In this document: piece after piece, positions 33,538 to 44,674 of the stretch
Layout: every line of letters begins with the position of its first letter
Position numbering within the stretch: the stretch's first letter is position 1
Origin: Rhabdophis nuchalis
Lineage: Eukaryota > Chordata > Lepidosauria > Squamata > Natricidae
Length of the DNA: 64,000 nt
Assembly (NCBI GenBank): GCA_039707465.1
Contig: CM077646.1
Coordinates: 83,042,715-83,106,714, forward strand
Reading direction: 5' to 3'
The notes under the pieces: generated by a model
Database searches by the model: none
What the model saw: the letters and a program-made list of their open reading frames with translations, nothing else
Told to the model about the DNA's origin: nothing
Program-made: the position numbers and the translations under genes

Positions 33538-33935
33538 AGGTAGTCCTCGACTTACAACAGTTCATATAGTGGCCATTCAAAGTTACAACAGCACTGAATG
33601 AAGTGACTTATGACCATTTTTCACACTTATGACCATTGCAATCTCTCCATAATTATGTGATCAAAATTCAGATGCTTGACAACTGACTCATATTTATGAC
33701 AGTTGTTGTGTCCCAGAGTCACCTTTTATAACTTTTTTACAAGCAAAGTCAGATTCACTTAATAATCATGTCACTAACTTAACTGCAGTGATTCACTTAA
33801 GAACTGTGGCACCAAAGGTCATAAAACGGGGCAAATTTCACGTAACAAATATTTCACTTCACTTAATAAATTTTCACTTAGCAACAAAAAATGTGGTTTA
33901 ATTGGGATCATAAGTTAAGGACTACCTTCTTGTAC
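33538..33935. mobile_element. TIR DNA transposon, non-autonomous (family B)
   Basis: Left end aggtagtcctcgacttac and right end cataagttaaggactacct are inverted repeats of the same sequence with several changes. The interior is AT-rich with repeated cacttaa/gtgact blocks. No target duplication could be fixed with confidence (ttcttaac versus ttcttgta), so superfamily is open. A worn copy lies at 12450-12800. Confidence 0.65.
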
Positions 33936-34540
33936 CTTGATTCATCATAAAAATTATACGCAAGTTAAAGATTTTTTTTAATTTGAAACTTTGAATGTGA
34001 GTTAAACATAAGTTTAACAGGTTTAGTTATCTTTAAATAAAGGAGTAACAAAAGTTCTGTTAAGTCCCACAAGACCAGACCAAGGAGTTAAGTCCACCAG
34101 AAGACTAAACTATCTGTATTAGTAATGGCTATAGCAATAGTTATTATATCTGTTTCTACTCCCTTATACTCCTGTGAATTGGCACAGATTCTGTTTGAGA
34201 CATTTTTACATACCTTCTATATGACTTGGGCTTAAGCCATGTTTTTTCACCTCATTGTTTTGGTAATGGATACTGAACTCTGTCAAGATCTCTTTACTGT
34301 CAGAGAGGGGAGAGAGTTTTTGGCTTATTCCTTTTTCTTCATTGCGCACATTTTATTGCCCCCTACTTCTGGAAAGGCCCTCCAACTCAGTGTAACATAT
34401 TTTCAGGAGGCACCAAGGTATCAAAGGAACAGAAAATTACCAAAACTTCCCACCCCTCATCATTTATTTTATCAATGAGAACCTGCTATGAATTTTGCTA
34501 CCTGAGAAAGAGAACTTAAATCACTACTTTATTTATAAAT
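33936..34540. other. Nothing recognised
   Basis: No coding or repeat signature supported; the 34239-34478 frame has no domain motif. Confidence 0.4.
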
Positions 34541-35045
34541 ATAGAATAGAATAATAGAGTTGGAAGGGACCTTCTAGGTCTTCTAGTCCAACCCCCTGCC
34601 TAGGCAGGAAACCCTACACCACTTCAGAAAAATGGTTATCCAACATCTTCTTAAAAACTTCCAGTGTTGGAGCATTCATAACTTCTGGAGGCAAGCTGTT
34701 CCACTGATTAATTGTTCTAACGGTCAGGAAATTTCTCCTCAGTTCTAAGTTACTTCTGTCCTCGATTAGTTTCCACCCATTGCTTCTTGTTCTACCCTCG
34801 GGTACCTTGAAGAATAGTTTGACTCCCTCCTCTTTGTGGCAACTCCTGAGATATTGGAACACTGCTATCATGTCTCCCCTAGTCCTTCTTTTCATTAAAC
34901 TAGATGTACCCAGTTCCTGCAACCATTCTTCGTGTTTTAGCCTCCAGTCTCCTAATTATTTTTGTTGTTCTTCTCTGCACTATTTCTAGAGTCTCCACAT
35001 CTTTTTTACATCGAGATGACCAAAATTGAATGCAGTATTCCATTT
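34541..35045 (-). mobile_element. CR1 LINE 3' part
   Basis: Tail atagaatagaat at 34541-34552, then the 3' UTR signature. The minus-strand RT C-terminus is open at 34922-34614: [47 protein letters not shown] and EVFKKMLDNHFSEVV. The 5' remainder to 35045 continues the frame with breaks (gagaagaacaac region). 5' truncated. Confidence 0.9.
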
Positions 35046-35454
35046 ATTCCAATTATATTATCTAAACTATTTTGCCTCTATGTTATCTCACCCATTAGAA
35101 TACACTAGTATTGCCCCCTTCTCTTTCCTTTATTCATTACAACTATAATAACTTCTATAATTCTCTCATCAGGAATTTATATTATTTTTTTGATAAAATG
35201 GAGCTGATGTACAAAGGTTATGTTAGAAGAAAGTATCTGTCCATCTCTTTTGTTTGTTTTGTTTTGTTTTCCATAAAAGATTCTTGGCTATCTCTGCATA
35301 AAATTCTAGAAAATCCAAACCCAATCCATATATTGGGCATTTACCTTGGTTGTTTATTTAAAAGACTGCGCATTCCATTAATATATAAGTTTACATTAAT
35401 AGTAACTTTCAAAAAGACAAAAAAGAAATCCATAGGCATGAATACTGATTCTTC
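35046..35454. other. Nothing recognised
   Basis: The 35111-35545 frame runs into the SINE and shows no domain. Confidence 0.4.
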
Positions 35455-35677
35455 AATAGCACTTAGCAATAGCACTTATATACCACTTCATAGTGCTTTT
35501 ACAGCCCTCTCTAAGTGGTTTAAAGAGTCAGCATATTGCCCCTGAACAATCTGGGTCCTCATTTTACCCACCTCGGAAGGCTGGGTCAACCTTGAGAAGG
35601 TGAGATTTGAACTTCTTAACTGTAGCTAGCAGTCAGTTGAAGTAGCCGCAGTACTGCACTCTAAATACTGTGCCAAA
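35455..35677 (-). mobile_element. tRNA-derived SINE with L2-like tail
   Basis: Minus-strand copy: the tail side is aatagcacttatataccact and agccctctctaagtggttta. The body is ctcggaaggctgggtcaacc, then gatttgaacttcttaac where the B box should be, and gcagtactgcactcta at the head. Same family as 55535-55735 and 58638-58863. Confidence 0.75.
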
Positions 35678-37375
35678 TAATCTGTTTTCTAAAGCAAAGG
35701 ATAGCTTTTTATTGTAAAATTAAAATACCAGCAAATGTTGTTCACTGGGCAAGCTAAAGGAATTTTTTTTCAAAAAAAGCCATCTCAAATTCTATGTGTC
35801 TGATGTTACAAATGCAACTGTGCCTTCATAATTTGCCTATTTTGTAAATGGAATATTGAGGGTCACATCACAGTCTTCCCCTCTTTCCATCTGTTTGCCC
35901 TACCATTTGTTCTATCCTTCCTTCCTTCCTTCCTTCCTTCCTTCCTTCCTTCCTTCCTTCCTTCCCGGTGTTTCTCGACTTTTAAACTTTTTCCATGCTG
36001 TGATTACTAAGGGACCATATGGTCCAACGTATCGGATTTAACATTTTGACATTCTGACAATTTTGGGGGGGGAAATAAAGTATTAATTCAATAATGCTCC
36101 AATAACCATATCCGTTTGTTTTGAGGCACGCTGCCAACATTTTTAATACATACTCTGAAACACAATATTTCAGTAAACCATTTTTTTTTGGCTACATTTC
36201 TACTTTGTGTATAAATATATCCCTGCTGTGGGAAGCCAGAGAAGATTTTTAAGAAACTGCTTACATGAATAAGCAATGTAGGAGAAGAACTTCCCACTCT
36301 ATGTATATTTTTCCAAGTTGGAAGAAAGCTAAAAGTTAAATAAACATATGAATAAACCCTTATGGAAAAATTATCCAGGGAACTATTTTGAAAGTCCAAA
36401 ATATTTGAACCATGACCCAGAAACTATAACTTTCCGCTTTCATTTATTCCTACTGACTAGTCAGAACTCATTGATGTCAACACATGTCTCAAGCCTTGCC
36501 AGTAGTACAGCAATAGGGAAGAAATAGCGAAGGGAATCTGCAAGATCCCCTTTCTGTTTGTTTTAATTCCTCTCTTTTGCAGTAGCTGATTTAACTTACT
36601 CCTTGACTGGACCCAAGAAAGAGGCTGAAAGACTGAAGAGTCCTTTGGGACCAGAGGCCTTACCCCATGCCTACAGGGTCTCTTTTGAGGCTTTCCAAGC
36701 ATGGCGTTTCCCAGACTTTAAAATAGCCAGCTTTAGAAATTAGTGGGGGAACAATCAGATAAAGTTTCTTCCTCCACATTTAGACTCGTCTGTAACCTCA
36801 ATGATTAAAATCCAGTTAATCCTATCAATTATTTCTAAATCTAAACCATGCTGTTTTAAGGCAAGTTTTTTTTTTAAAGTATAATGATTAAGGCAGTGCC
36901 CCTGTTTAATAGCCTGTGAAGCATTGCATTGGATAAGAGTAATTTAGTACTGCATTTTTCCCCCTATAGTGGCCAATCACATGTGTTTTACAAGCTCACA
37001 TTTAGCAAGGCATTAGCAGAAAAGCATCCCTTAAGTAAGTTGTCCATGAGGTGACTTTCAAAGACACATTGTCTCTAATACAAGATTGATATAAAGTCGT
37101 GGCTACAATAACAAGTAGCCACAGGTAGTCATATTCTCCAGGAATTTAAATACTCCCCTTTTAACTATTTCTAAATATAGAATGGCTGGTTCATACTAAA
37201 CCCTAACCTGCATTAATTAAACAAAATTCATTTGCTTAAACCATACTTAGATCACCATGTATGGCCTGAGATATTTCAGTCTTCATTTGCAACTATGTAC
37301 AGTATATCTGAATGTGAGCCCTTCTGGTTAAAGTTGGGCTCAAGGGAGCAATTGGAACTATAGTTGCCATACCTA
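35678..37375. other. 1.7 kb AT-rich span; (TTCC)n at 35915-35965
   Basis: Contains a perfect (TTCC)n microsatellite of about 12 copies. No coding or named repeat otherwise; a stretch at 36570-36700 is GC-richer but has no motif. Confidence 0.45.
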
Positions 37376-37617
37376 CCGTGCTTCATTGAAAATAAGACAG
37401 GGTCTTATTTTCTTTTGATCCCTGAAATAAGCACTTGGCCTTATTTTCAGGGAAGTCTTATTGTTTTTGAGGTGCAGGAGGCAGCGAGCGTGATCACCAC
37501 ATCCTGCTCTGTATTTTTGGGGAGTGTTTATTTTCGGGGGAGGGCTTATTTTAGTGCATGCACTCAAAAGCACAATTGGGCTTATTATCTGGAGAGGTCT
37601 CATTTTTGAGGAAACGG
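37376..37617. mobile_element. TIR DNA transposon, non-autonomous (family C), 242 bp
   Basis: Left ccgtgcttcattgaaaataa and right tctcatttttgaggaaacgg are imperfect inverted repeats; TA flanks both sides (37374-37375 and 37618-37619). The interior repeats cttattttc/gaaaataag blocks in both orientations. No transposase. Confidence 0.7.
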
Positions 37618-37736
37618 TATCTCTCTCTGCTGCAGAGGGCCATTCCTACCTCTGAACTACTGGTTAGTGTTTGACTGATCAAGGGTAATGATCATTGGGG
37701 ATTTTAATTTGGGTGCAGGTGACACTGAGTCTAGGC

Positions 37737-38187
37737 CAGCGATGGCGAACCTTTTCGGCAATGAGTGCCAAAAGGGAGCGCGCGCACATGCACACAGGGA
37801 ACCGAAAAGGGAGAACTTCCTGTGCTTGCTTCACTTGTGCTTGTGCACTTGCTTTGTAAACGCACTTGTCTGGGCTGCAGCCAGGAAGAGAAACTCGCCA
37901 GAAAAAGTACTGGTTTCCAGCACGCGCATGTGCGCTGGACAGCAACTCTTCTAGTTACTAGGATGCATACGCAGGCACTGACCAGCTGGCCAGTGCAAAT
38001 GCTCATGCCGGAGAACAAAAGACCAGCTCTTCTGGTTTCCCACACTGCCGCACCCACAAAGGCCAGCTGATCATTGCATGTGCATGTGTGCCAGAAACCC
38101 AGAAGAAGAATGGGCGATGCCATGATGCCATGTGACATGGCTCCATGTGCCACTTTTGGCATGCATGCCATAGGTTTGCCATCACAG
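37737..38187. mobile_element. hAT-type non-autonomous element, 451 bp
   Basis: Starts cagcgatggcgaacctttt and ends ataggtttgccatcacag. The 8-bp flanks gtctaggc (37729-37736) and gtctagga (38188-38195) match at 7 of 8. The interior is rich in GCGCATG/CATGTGC alternations. Same family as 7847-8154. Confidence 0.82.
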
Positions 38188-38195
38188 GTCTAGGA

Positions 38196-38500
38196 TTTTC
38201 AAATTTAGGAGTTTGTTACCTTGACAACTGCCATGGACATGTTCCAAAGAGCCCAATCCATACCAGAATGTTTTGTTTTTTGTCTTAGGTTGTGGCATAA
38301 TCTGGTTGTTTTAGGTTGTGGCATAATCTGAAAGTGGATATTTCTTTCAGTCAGTTCATTCTCTGGTCCTAAGTGCTACTGAAACATCAATATAAAATGC
38401 CTTCTTTATCAATAAATATTTTAGAACTTTTGCCCATATGAATTTAACTCAGAGGTCCAGGATGTTCCAAACTGAATCTTTAATGGTGACATGCAAACAA
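38196..38500. other. Unannotated; small tandem duplication
   Basis: The unit ttaggttgtggcataatctg is repeated with a 26-bp period at about 38286-38331. Nothing else recognised. Confidence 0.5.
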
Positions 38501-38510
38501 TTGTATAAAT
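38501..38510 (+). repeat. Target-site duplication, left copy
   Basis: ttgtataaat, identical to 41431-41440; borders the 3' end of the minus-strand LINE. Confidence 0.88.
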
Positions 38511-38826
38511 AATTGGCATCCTTCAGTGTCAAAAGACTATGGTATCATGCTCTGGAAAGAGGTCCTAACGCAGCATCTGGTGTGGCTAAAAAGGCCAATT
38601 CAGGAGTGGCAATCCCTTCCACACTGAGGGCAGATACATTCTGTCCCCTGCCCAGCCCGCTGCCCAGTGGTTCCGAGACTGCCTTTTTGCCTCAGCCTGC
38701 CGAACAAGTGTCTCTTCGAATTGGAGACGGCCATGCTATGTCTTTAGCCTCCAAGCTGAATGATCAGAGGTCAAGGTTTCCCAGCTGTTAATGTCCATTC
38801 CCAAGGCTTTCAGATCCCTCTTGCAG

Positions 38827-39271
38827 AGTGCAGAGAAGAGCAACCAAGATGATTAGGGGACTGGAGACTAAAACATATGAAGAACGGTTGCAGGAACTGG
38901 GTATGTCTAGTTTGATGAAGAGAAGGACCAGGGAAGACATGATAGCAGTGTTCCGATATCTCAGAGGGTGCCACAAAGAAGAGGGAGTCAAACTATTCTC
39001 CAAGGCACCTGGGGGCAGGACAAGAAGCAATGGGTGGAAACTAATCAAGGAGAGAAGCAACTTAGAACTAAGGAGAAATTTCCTGACAGTTAGAACAATT
39101 AACCTCTGGAACAGCTTGCCTCCAGAAGTTGTGAATGCCCCAACCCTGGAAGTCTTTAAGAAGATGTTGGATAGCCATTTGTCTGAAATGGTATAAGGTT
39201 CCTGCCCACGCAGGGGGTTGGACTAGAAGACCTACAAGGTCCCTTCCAACTCTGCTATTGTATTGTATTGT
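38827..39271 (+). mobile_element. CR1 LINE 3' part nested in the LINE
   Basis: Open CR1 RT C-terminus at 38828-39196 ([67 protein letters not shown]), then the 3' UTR with the gttggactagaagacctaca signature and a (TTGTA)n tail at 39254-39271. Removing it rejoins the host LINE's codons for LRYKD and ICKRD without loss. 5' truncated; about 120 codons open. Confidence 0.92.
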
Positions 39272-39756
39272 ATATCCTTATATCGCAGCTGTGGTCTCCC
39301 TCTGGTGTGCTTTCCCTGCACTAATTCTCCATACAGGAGATCTTTCAGAATCCGACCATCAGCCTTTCTAACGACATGCCTAAGCCAGTGTAGACATCAC
39401 TGTTTCAACAGTGTATACATGCTAGAGATTCCAGCACATTCCAGGACTGCGCTATTTGGAACTTTGTCATGCGAGGTGATGCCAAGAATCCCTTGGAGAC
39501 AGAGCATATGAAAGGTGTTCAACTTTCTCTCCTGCCATGTGCAAAGAATCCAAGACTCACTGCAGTACAAGAGTGTGCTCAGGATGCAGGCTCTGTAGAT
39601 CTGGATCTTTGTACGTACAGTCAGCTTCTTATTAAGCCATACTCTCTTTGTACATCTGGAAAATGTGGTGGCTGCTTTACCAATACATTTATTCATCTCA
39701 GTATCTAAAGAGAGAGTGTTGGAGATAGTTGAGCCGAGGTACACAAAGTCATGGAC

Positions 39757-39810
39757 CTAACAAGGAGAAGGGCGGGGTATAAATTTAATAAAATAAATAA
39801 AATAAAATAA
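39757..39810 (+). mobile_element. 54-bp L2 3' tail insertion
   Basis: caaggagaagggcggggtat followed by an (AAATA)n-type tail equals the terminal part of the L2 at 43024-43735. A 6-bp duplication atggac flanks it (39751-39756 and 39811-39816), and removal restores the host LINE reading EVVHDFVYLG. It is an extreme 5' truncation. Confidence 0.88.
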
Positions 39811-41052
39811 ATGGACGACCTCCAGTTCTTCTGCAGAGATTGTAATACAGGGAGATGAATCTATGTCCTGACCCATGACTTTTGTTTTTTTCAGGTTGAT
39901 TGTTAGCCCAAAGTCTTGGCAGGCCTTGCTAAAACAGTCCATAAGTTATTGATGGTCTTTGGCAGAGTGAGCAGTAATGGTAGCATCATCAGTGAAGAGG
40001 AAATCCTGTAAGCATTTCAGCCGGATTTTAGACTTTGCTCTCAATCTAGAGAGATTAAAGAGTTTTCCATCTGATCTGGTCCAGAGATAAATACCCTCTG
40101 TTGCAGTTCCAAAAGCATGTTTCAACATGACAGTAAAAAAAAAGATCCCGAATAGAGTTGGCGTGAGGATGCAGCCCTGCTTCCCTCCACTTCAAATGTC
40201 AAAGGAATCTGATGTTAAACCATCAAAGACTACAGTTCCCTTCATTTCCTCATTAAAGGACCTGATGATGTTGAGGAACTGAGGTGGACATCCAATCTTG
40301 GGGACAATTTTATAAAGGCCGTCTCTACTAATCAAGTCAAAGCCCTTCGTAAGATCTATGAAGGCTACAAAAAGTGGCTGGCTTTGTTCCCTGCATTTCT
40401 CCTGCAACTGTCTAAGGGAGAATACCATGTCAGTAGTGGACCTGTTGGCTCAGAATCCACACTGTGATTCTGGATAGACTGTCTTTGCAAGCACCTGGAG
40501 CCTCTTCAGTACGACCCGGGCAAGCAGCATTAACAACACTAAGAAAAGAGATGTGGTAGTTGTTACAGTCACCCCTGTTGCCTTTGTTCTTATACAGTGT
40601 GACAATATTTGCATCCTTCATATCTTGCAGTACTCCACCTTCCCTCCAACAAAGACAGAAGATTTCATGTAGTTCAGTGGGGATGTTCTCTTTGCAGCAC
40701 TTCAGAATTTCGGCAGGGATGTTATGTTTCCCAGCTGCCTTGCCAGAGGCAAGGGAATCCAGGACCACATTTAATTCTTCTAAAGTTGGTTCACTGTTAA
40801 GCTCCTCCAAGATAGGCAGGCACTCAATGTTATTTAATGCTTCAACGGTTACCACATTTTCCCTGGAGTATAACTCAGAGTAGTGATGCACCCAGCGTGC
40901 CATCTGCTGTGCTCAGTCCTGGATAACCTCACCTGTAACAGACTTAGAAGGGAAGATTTCTTCTGTGTTGGACCTAAGGCCTGCTTGATGCCATCATACA
41001 TCCCTTTGATGTTGCCTTTGTCAGCTACTGTCTGGATCCGAGAGCAAAGCTG

Positions 41053-41430
41053 TACTCGAAGAAGGAAAGACCACCACGAATCGACATCAGCAAGACCCGC
41101 AATCAGGGCAAAGTGGAGGAATTTGCATGAGCACTCAGGGAAACTCTCCCAGGCCCAGCTGAAGCAAATGCATCTGAACAATGGGAATATTTCAAAAACA
41201 CTGTTTATAACACCGCCTTGTCAGTATTTAGGAAGGAGATCAGAAAGACAGCAGATTGGTTTGAAGTCCATTTGGAGGAGATAACACCAGCCATCGAAGA
41301 AAAAGGAGAGCTCTAATTGCATATAAAGCCTTTTCCAGTGAGCACAACCTACAGGTTCTGTGAGCTGCTCGTAGCAAAATCCAACAGACTGCCAGGAGAT
41401 GTGCTAACGATTATTGGCTGCAGCTTTGCT
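41053..41430 (+). pseudogene. Inverted 5' segment of the twin-primed LINE
   Basis: Plus-strand coding sense of the linker between endonuclease and RT: IDISKTRNQGKVEEF, ANASEQWEYFKNTVYNTALS (near 41170-41215), RKTADWFEVHLEEITPAIEE (near 41247-41300), IAYKAFSSEHNLQ and CANDYWLQLC at 41402-41430. It has minor frame breaks. Confidence 0.82.
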
Positions 41431-41440
41431 TTGTATAAAT
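41431..41440 (+). repeat. Target-site duplication, right copy
   Basis: ttgtataaat, directly after cagctttgct of the inverted segment. Confidence 0.88.
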
Positions 41441-41711
41441 GCTTCCTATACATTTCTAAGTTTTTCCTTAATTTTGTTAAATCAGTAAGGCCATTTTTAA
41501 ATAACACTTCTCTTTTTTAAAAAATCCCACTCAACAATTCTTGCTGAATTTACATGCAAGGGATAACGATGGGAATTTCTCATTTCATGCTTCTAAAAAT
41601 CTCAATAAAACCTGTCCATTGATCTGTCTGCATCATCTCTTCAATATTAGAATGAAAATATAAATAAATAAATTTTGGGACCAGTACACTTTGACCAACA
41701 AATGTGGATTC

Positions 41712-41905
41712 ATTGGAAAAGACCCTGATGCTGGGAAAGATTGAAGGCAAAGGGGACAGCAGAGAATGAGATGGTTAGATAGTGTCATCAACACACTAGG
41801 CATGGGTTTGGGCAAACTCTGAGAGACATGGGAAGACATGCTTGGATCCATGGGGTCACAAAGAGCCGGACATGGCTTAGTAACTGAACAGCAACAACAA
41901 AAGAA
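41712..41905 (+). mobile_element. Bov-B (RTE) LINE 3' end
   Basis: Coding remnant SLEKTLMLGKIEGK at about 41712-41755, then after a frame change RMRWLDSVINTLGMGLGKLW. The 3' terminus ggtcacaaagagccggacat with a caacaacaa tail is the Bov-B end. 5' truncated. Bov-B is the LINE known for horizontal transfer between squamates and ruminants. Confidence 0.88.
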
Positions 41906-43023
41906 ATAATATATGATTTACTATTTAACACACATCCAGTTAGAGGGCATTCTACAGCCATCTGTTTGAGCAGAAAGCTGGATCAGAGAAGCCTTTGATC
42001 TGTTTCCACAGGATTACTCCAATGTGTTGACATTCACTTTTAACCTGTACTATGGGAGCCATGTTTCTCAAAGGATTTTTCAGTAGGTTTCCTCTCAATA
42101 GGTATCCCTCCAAATCAAAGCTCTACTCACACATCATGACTAAGAACCATTGATATATCCATATTTCATGCCAAATATTTTGAAAGTCATTTGGGCTACA
42201 GTCTGTTATACTGGCTGTCACCAACGTAATCCAGCTTCCACTAGACATAAGAAGCATAGAAGGTGTAGAGTGCAAATTAATATAGATGTATCTATTTTTC
42301 CTAACATGGAAAGTGCTTAGAATGTAAGCATATCATAATATAAAGCTACCATTAGACCAAATGTATGGAATCCATACATCAAAATAGTTAACTGTGAAAA
42401 ATATTTTAAACTGCTGAACAGGTAGTGCACTTTCCAATTTATAATGCCTGCTTTCTCTTCAATGTTAAGACTAAAAATTTCTAAGAAAATTTCAAGCTGT
42501 GAGTGTGATTCAATTCTGGGTGCTGAAATAACTCAGTTGTGAAAGCTTGTGGCCTTCATTTTATCATTTGTGCCATAAAAAGAGGAATAAAGACTTTGTC
42601 AATTATGATCTGATTGTAAGGATATCCAATTCACTGGTTAAGAACTCCTTTTGAGTAAAAGAATAAAAAGGAAAAGAACTTTAAACCAAGCACCTAATAT
42701 ATTTTAGCTGAAAATAGTCTTCTTTCAACACTATTAAAAACAAATTGACAAGATAAAAAAGAATTAGCCCTTTGATCGCAAACTGAACAATAAGCTATTA
42801 AGGTTATTTGGTTTTGTATTGGAAATGAAGAACACAAGAATGAATTAAGCTGGCAGCATTGTAGTCCATTAGTAGCATCATTCTCCAGTTTTATTTTAAA
42901 GAAAAAATAAGAATCTATGGGGGGGGAGGTATTTTTTTAAAATTATTTGGGGCAAATTGTATTTTCTAGTTCCTCTGGCTTCCCAACATACAATACTATC
43001 TCTAGATAAATTGATCAATAACT
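41906..43023. other. AT-rich span, nothing recognised
   Basis: No coding or repeat signature seen. Confidence 0.4.
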
Positions 43024-43735
43024 CCCATAATTTATTTTTATTTTTTATTTTTATTTTATTAAATTTATACCCCGCCCTTCTCCAAACGGACCCAGGGCGG
43101 CGCACAGGGATGTTAAAACACATATAAAACATATAAAATTTTAAAAAACTTATTCTAATAGACCCTGCGCTAAAAACCGAATTTAAAAAGCCCAAATTTA
43201 AAACTATCTAAGAGTCAGTAATGGGGGTTATGCTAGGCCGGCTAGATGGAATAGGTGTGTTTTCAGACACTTGCGGAAGAGGCGGAGGTCAGAGATGGTG
43301 CGGAGTTCAGGGGGGAGGTCGTTCCAAAGGGAAGGGCCCGCCACAGAGAAGGCTCTTCCCCTGGGTGTCGCCAGTCGGCATTGTCCAGCCGACGGCACCC
43401 TGAGTAGGCCCTCTCTGTGGGAGCATATCGGTCTGAGGGATGTATGGGGCAGGAGGCGGTCTCGCATATAACTAGGCCCCAAGCCATGGAGCGCTTTAAA
43501 GATGGTCGTTAAAACCTTGAAGCGCACCCGAAAGACCACAGGGAGCCAGTGCAGCTCGCGCAGGATAGGTGTTATGTGGGAGCGTCTAGGCGCTCCCGTA
43601 ATCACCCGCGCGGCTGCGTTCTGGACTAGCTGCAGCTTTCGGGTGCACCTCAAGGGGAGCCCCATGTAGAGAGCATTACAGTAGTCAAGTCGAGAGGTGA
43701 CGAGTGCTTGAGTGACTGTGCGTAAGGCATTCAAT
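43024..43735 (-). mobile_element. L2-like LINE 3' part
   Basis: Tail ttttattttattaaattt at 43042-43060, signature ataccccgcccttctcc and gggcggcgcacaggg, 3' UTR to about 43227, then the RT C-terminal frame. 5' truncated at about 43735. Source-type of the 54-bp tail at 39757-39810. Confidence 0.92.
43228..43734 (-). CDS. L2-like reverse transcriptase, C-terminal fragment
   Basis: 168 open codons: LRTVTQALVTSRLDYCNALY, GLPLRCTRKLQLVQNAAARV, ELHWLPVVFRVRFKVL, SHREGLLRVPSAGQC, SLWNDLPPELR and LFHLAGLA. Distinct from the 1-910 copy at many positions, so another subfamily. Lacks the catalytic region. Confidence 0.83.
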   Translation of the reverse strand: MNALRTVTQALVTSRLDYCNALYMGLPLRCTRKLQLVQNAAARVITGAPRRSHITPILRELHWLPVVFRVRFKVLTTIFKALHGLGPSYMRDRLLPHTSLRPICSHREGLLRVPSAGQCRLATPRGRAFSVAGPSLWNDLPPELRTISDLRLFRKCLKTHLFHLAGLA

Positions 43736-44674
43736 CATTAATGGTAAAACTATGGCATACCTTTTCCATGGGGAGGAGGGGAGAGCTCTTCTAGATTGAC
43801 ATGTTTAGCTTCATTATCTGAGAACTATTGAGAAGTACTTGAATGAGTCCAGAGTTACAAAAGGAATAACATTTTCAATTGGAGGTATGAAACAGGAAGG
43901 CTTTATAAAATAGATATGCTATTGTATGTAACATAAACCCAATGTATTTTTATTCTTTAGAACTCTCTTAGCAGGTATTCAAGATAGAGTGTCTAGTCTA
44001 CAGTTTGAATCAGAAATTGGGAGAGAGAATGAGAACACGTTGCCTTGAGTTTCAAAGTAACTATAGAAAAATGAACTGAAGTATAGTAATACTTGGAAAC
44101 TAGATTTCAGGATAGCCTTTAAAAAAAAAAAGGCTCAGAGAACTTCTATTTCTCAGAAATCCTGAGATTAGAAGGAGCAATAATCAGAATTAAGAGCTGA
44201 AAATACAATTGCACACCATTCCAATGAGGAAAAAAAATGAGAGCATCTTAGCAAACCATAAGGAATTTTCAACCAAGATAAAACTATAAAGGGAGATGGA
44301 GGACATATAAAATGGTTAGAAAGTATACCAGTAGGTAGCTAATTTCTGCAGAAAATATGTTGGAAAAGCTAAACCTTAAGGGAATTTGGGTATGTAAGGA
44401 AAGCTAAAAGCAAGAAAAAGAAACAGGAAGAGGCATGAATGATAATAGGATAATTATTTTGATACAGGCAATGGGCAGACGTGCCCAACTCCTACTCTGC
44501 CCTGATCTTTCCTTCAAATGGGAATTGTGTTCAAATGCAGAATAGTTGGGCGGTTCAAAACAAATAAAAGATGCTTAGGGAGCATTTGCCTACCCTGAAT
44601 GAGCTTTAAGTCTGCCAGATCACAGCAATTGTATCCATGAGACAGCTTCTCATACCTCCTTTCTGTAATCTTTG
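43736..44674. other. AT-rich span, nothing recognised
   Basis: No coding or repeat signature seen. Confidence 0.4.

Larger units (their letters stand above)
38511..41052 (-). pseudogene. Reverse transcriptase of the twin-primed LINE, decayed
   Basis: Read on the minus strand in pieces: MARWVHHYSELYSRENVV (40903); RT entry motif SGKAAGKHNIPAEIL; DANIVTLYKNKGNRGDC; motif A FVAFIDLTKGFD (about 40360-40330); RLRAKSKIRLKCL and the catalytic box FTDDA in place of the usual FADDA (about 39980). Then comes KACQDFGLTINLKKTKVM, the C-terminal VYLGSTISNTLSLDTEM (39744), ILSTLLYCSESW, GRPQLRYKD and, beyond the CR1, ICKRDLKALGMD. Frameshifts near 40430, 40190 and 39945 break it. The aspartates of the catalytic pair are kept. 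Confidence 0.85.
38511..41430 (-). mobile_element. Non-LTR retrotransposon with 5' inversion (twin priming), two nested insertions
   Basis: One LINE insertion bounded by a perfect 10-bp duplication. From its 3' end at 38511 to 41052 it lies on the minus strand (RT and C-terminal region). From 41053 to 41430 the more 5' part of the same element lies on the plus strand. The piece that should sit just upstream of the minus-strand part (ANDYWLQLC) ends at 41430, next to the duplication. Both parts contain cagctttgct, so they overlap by about 10 bp. This order is what internal second priming gives in LINE integration. A CR1 (38827-39271) and an L2 tail (39757-39810) were inserted later. Clade not settled; the protein resembles RTE/Jockey-like elements common in vertebrates. 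Confidence 0.87.

Noticed and set aside
33538..33935. 8-bp target duplication for family B (ttcttaac / ttcttgta)
   Set aside because: Only five of eight positions agree, so I did not use it to assign the family to hAT.
37688..38171. Several frames of 88-146 codons on both strands
   Set aside because: They lie within the hAT element 37737-38187; open only because the sequence is CpG-rich.
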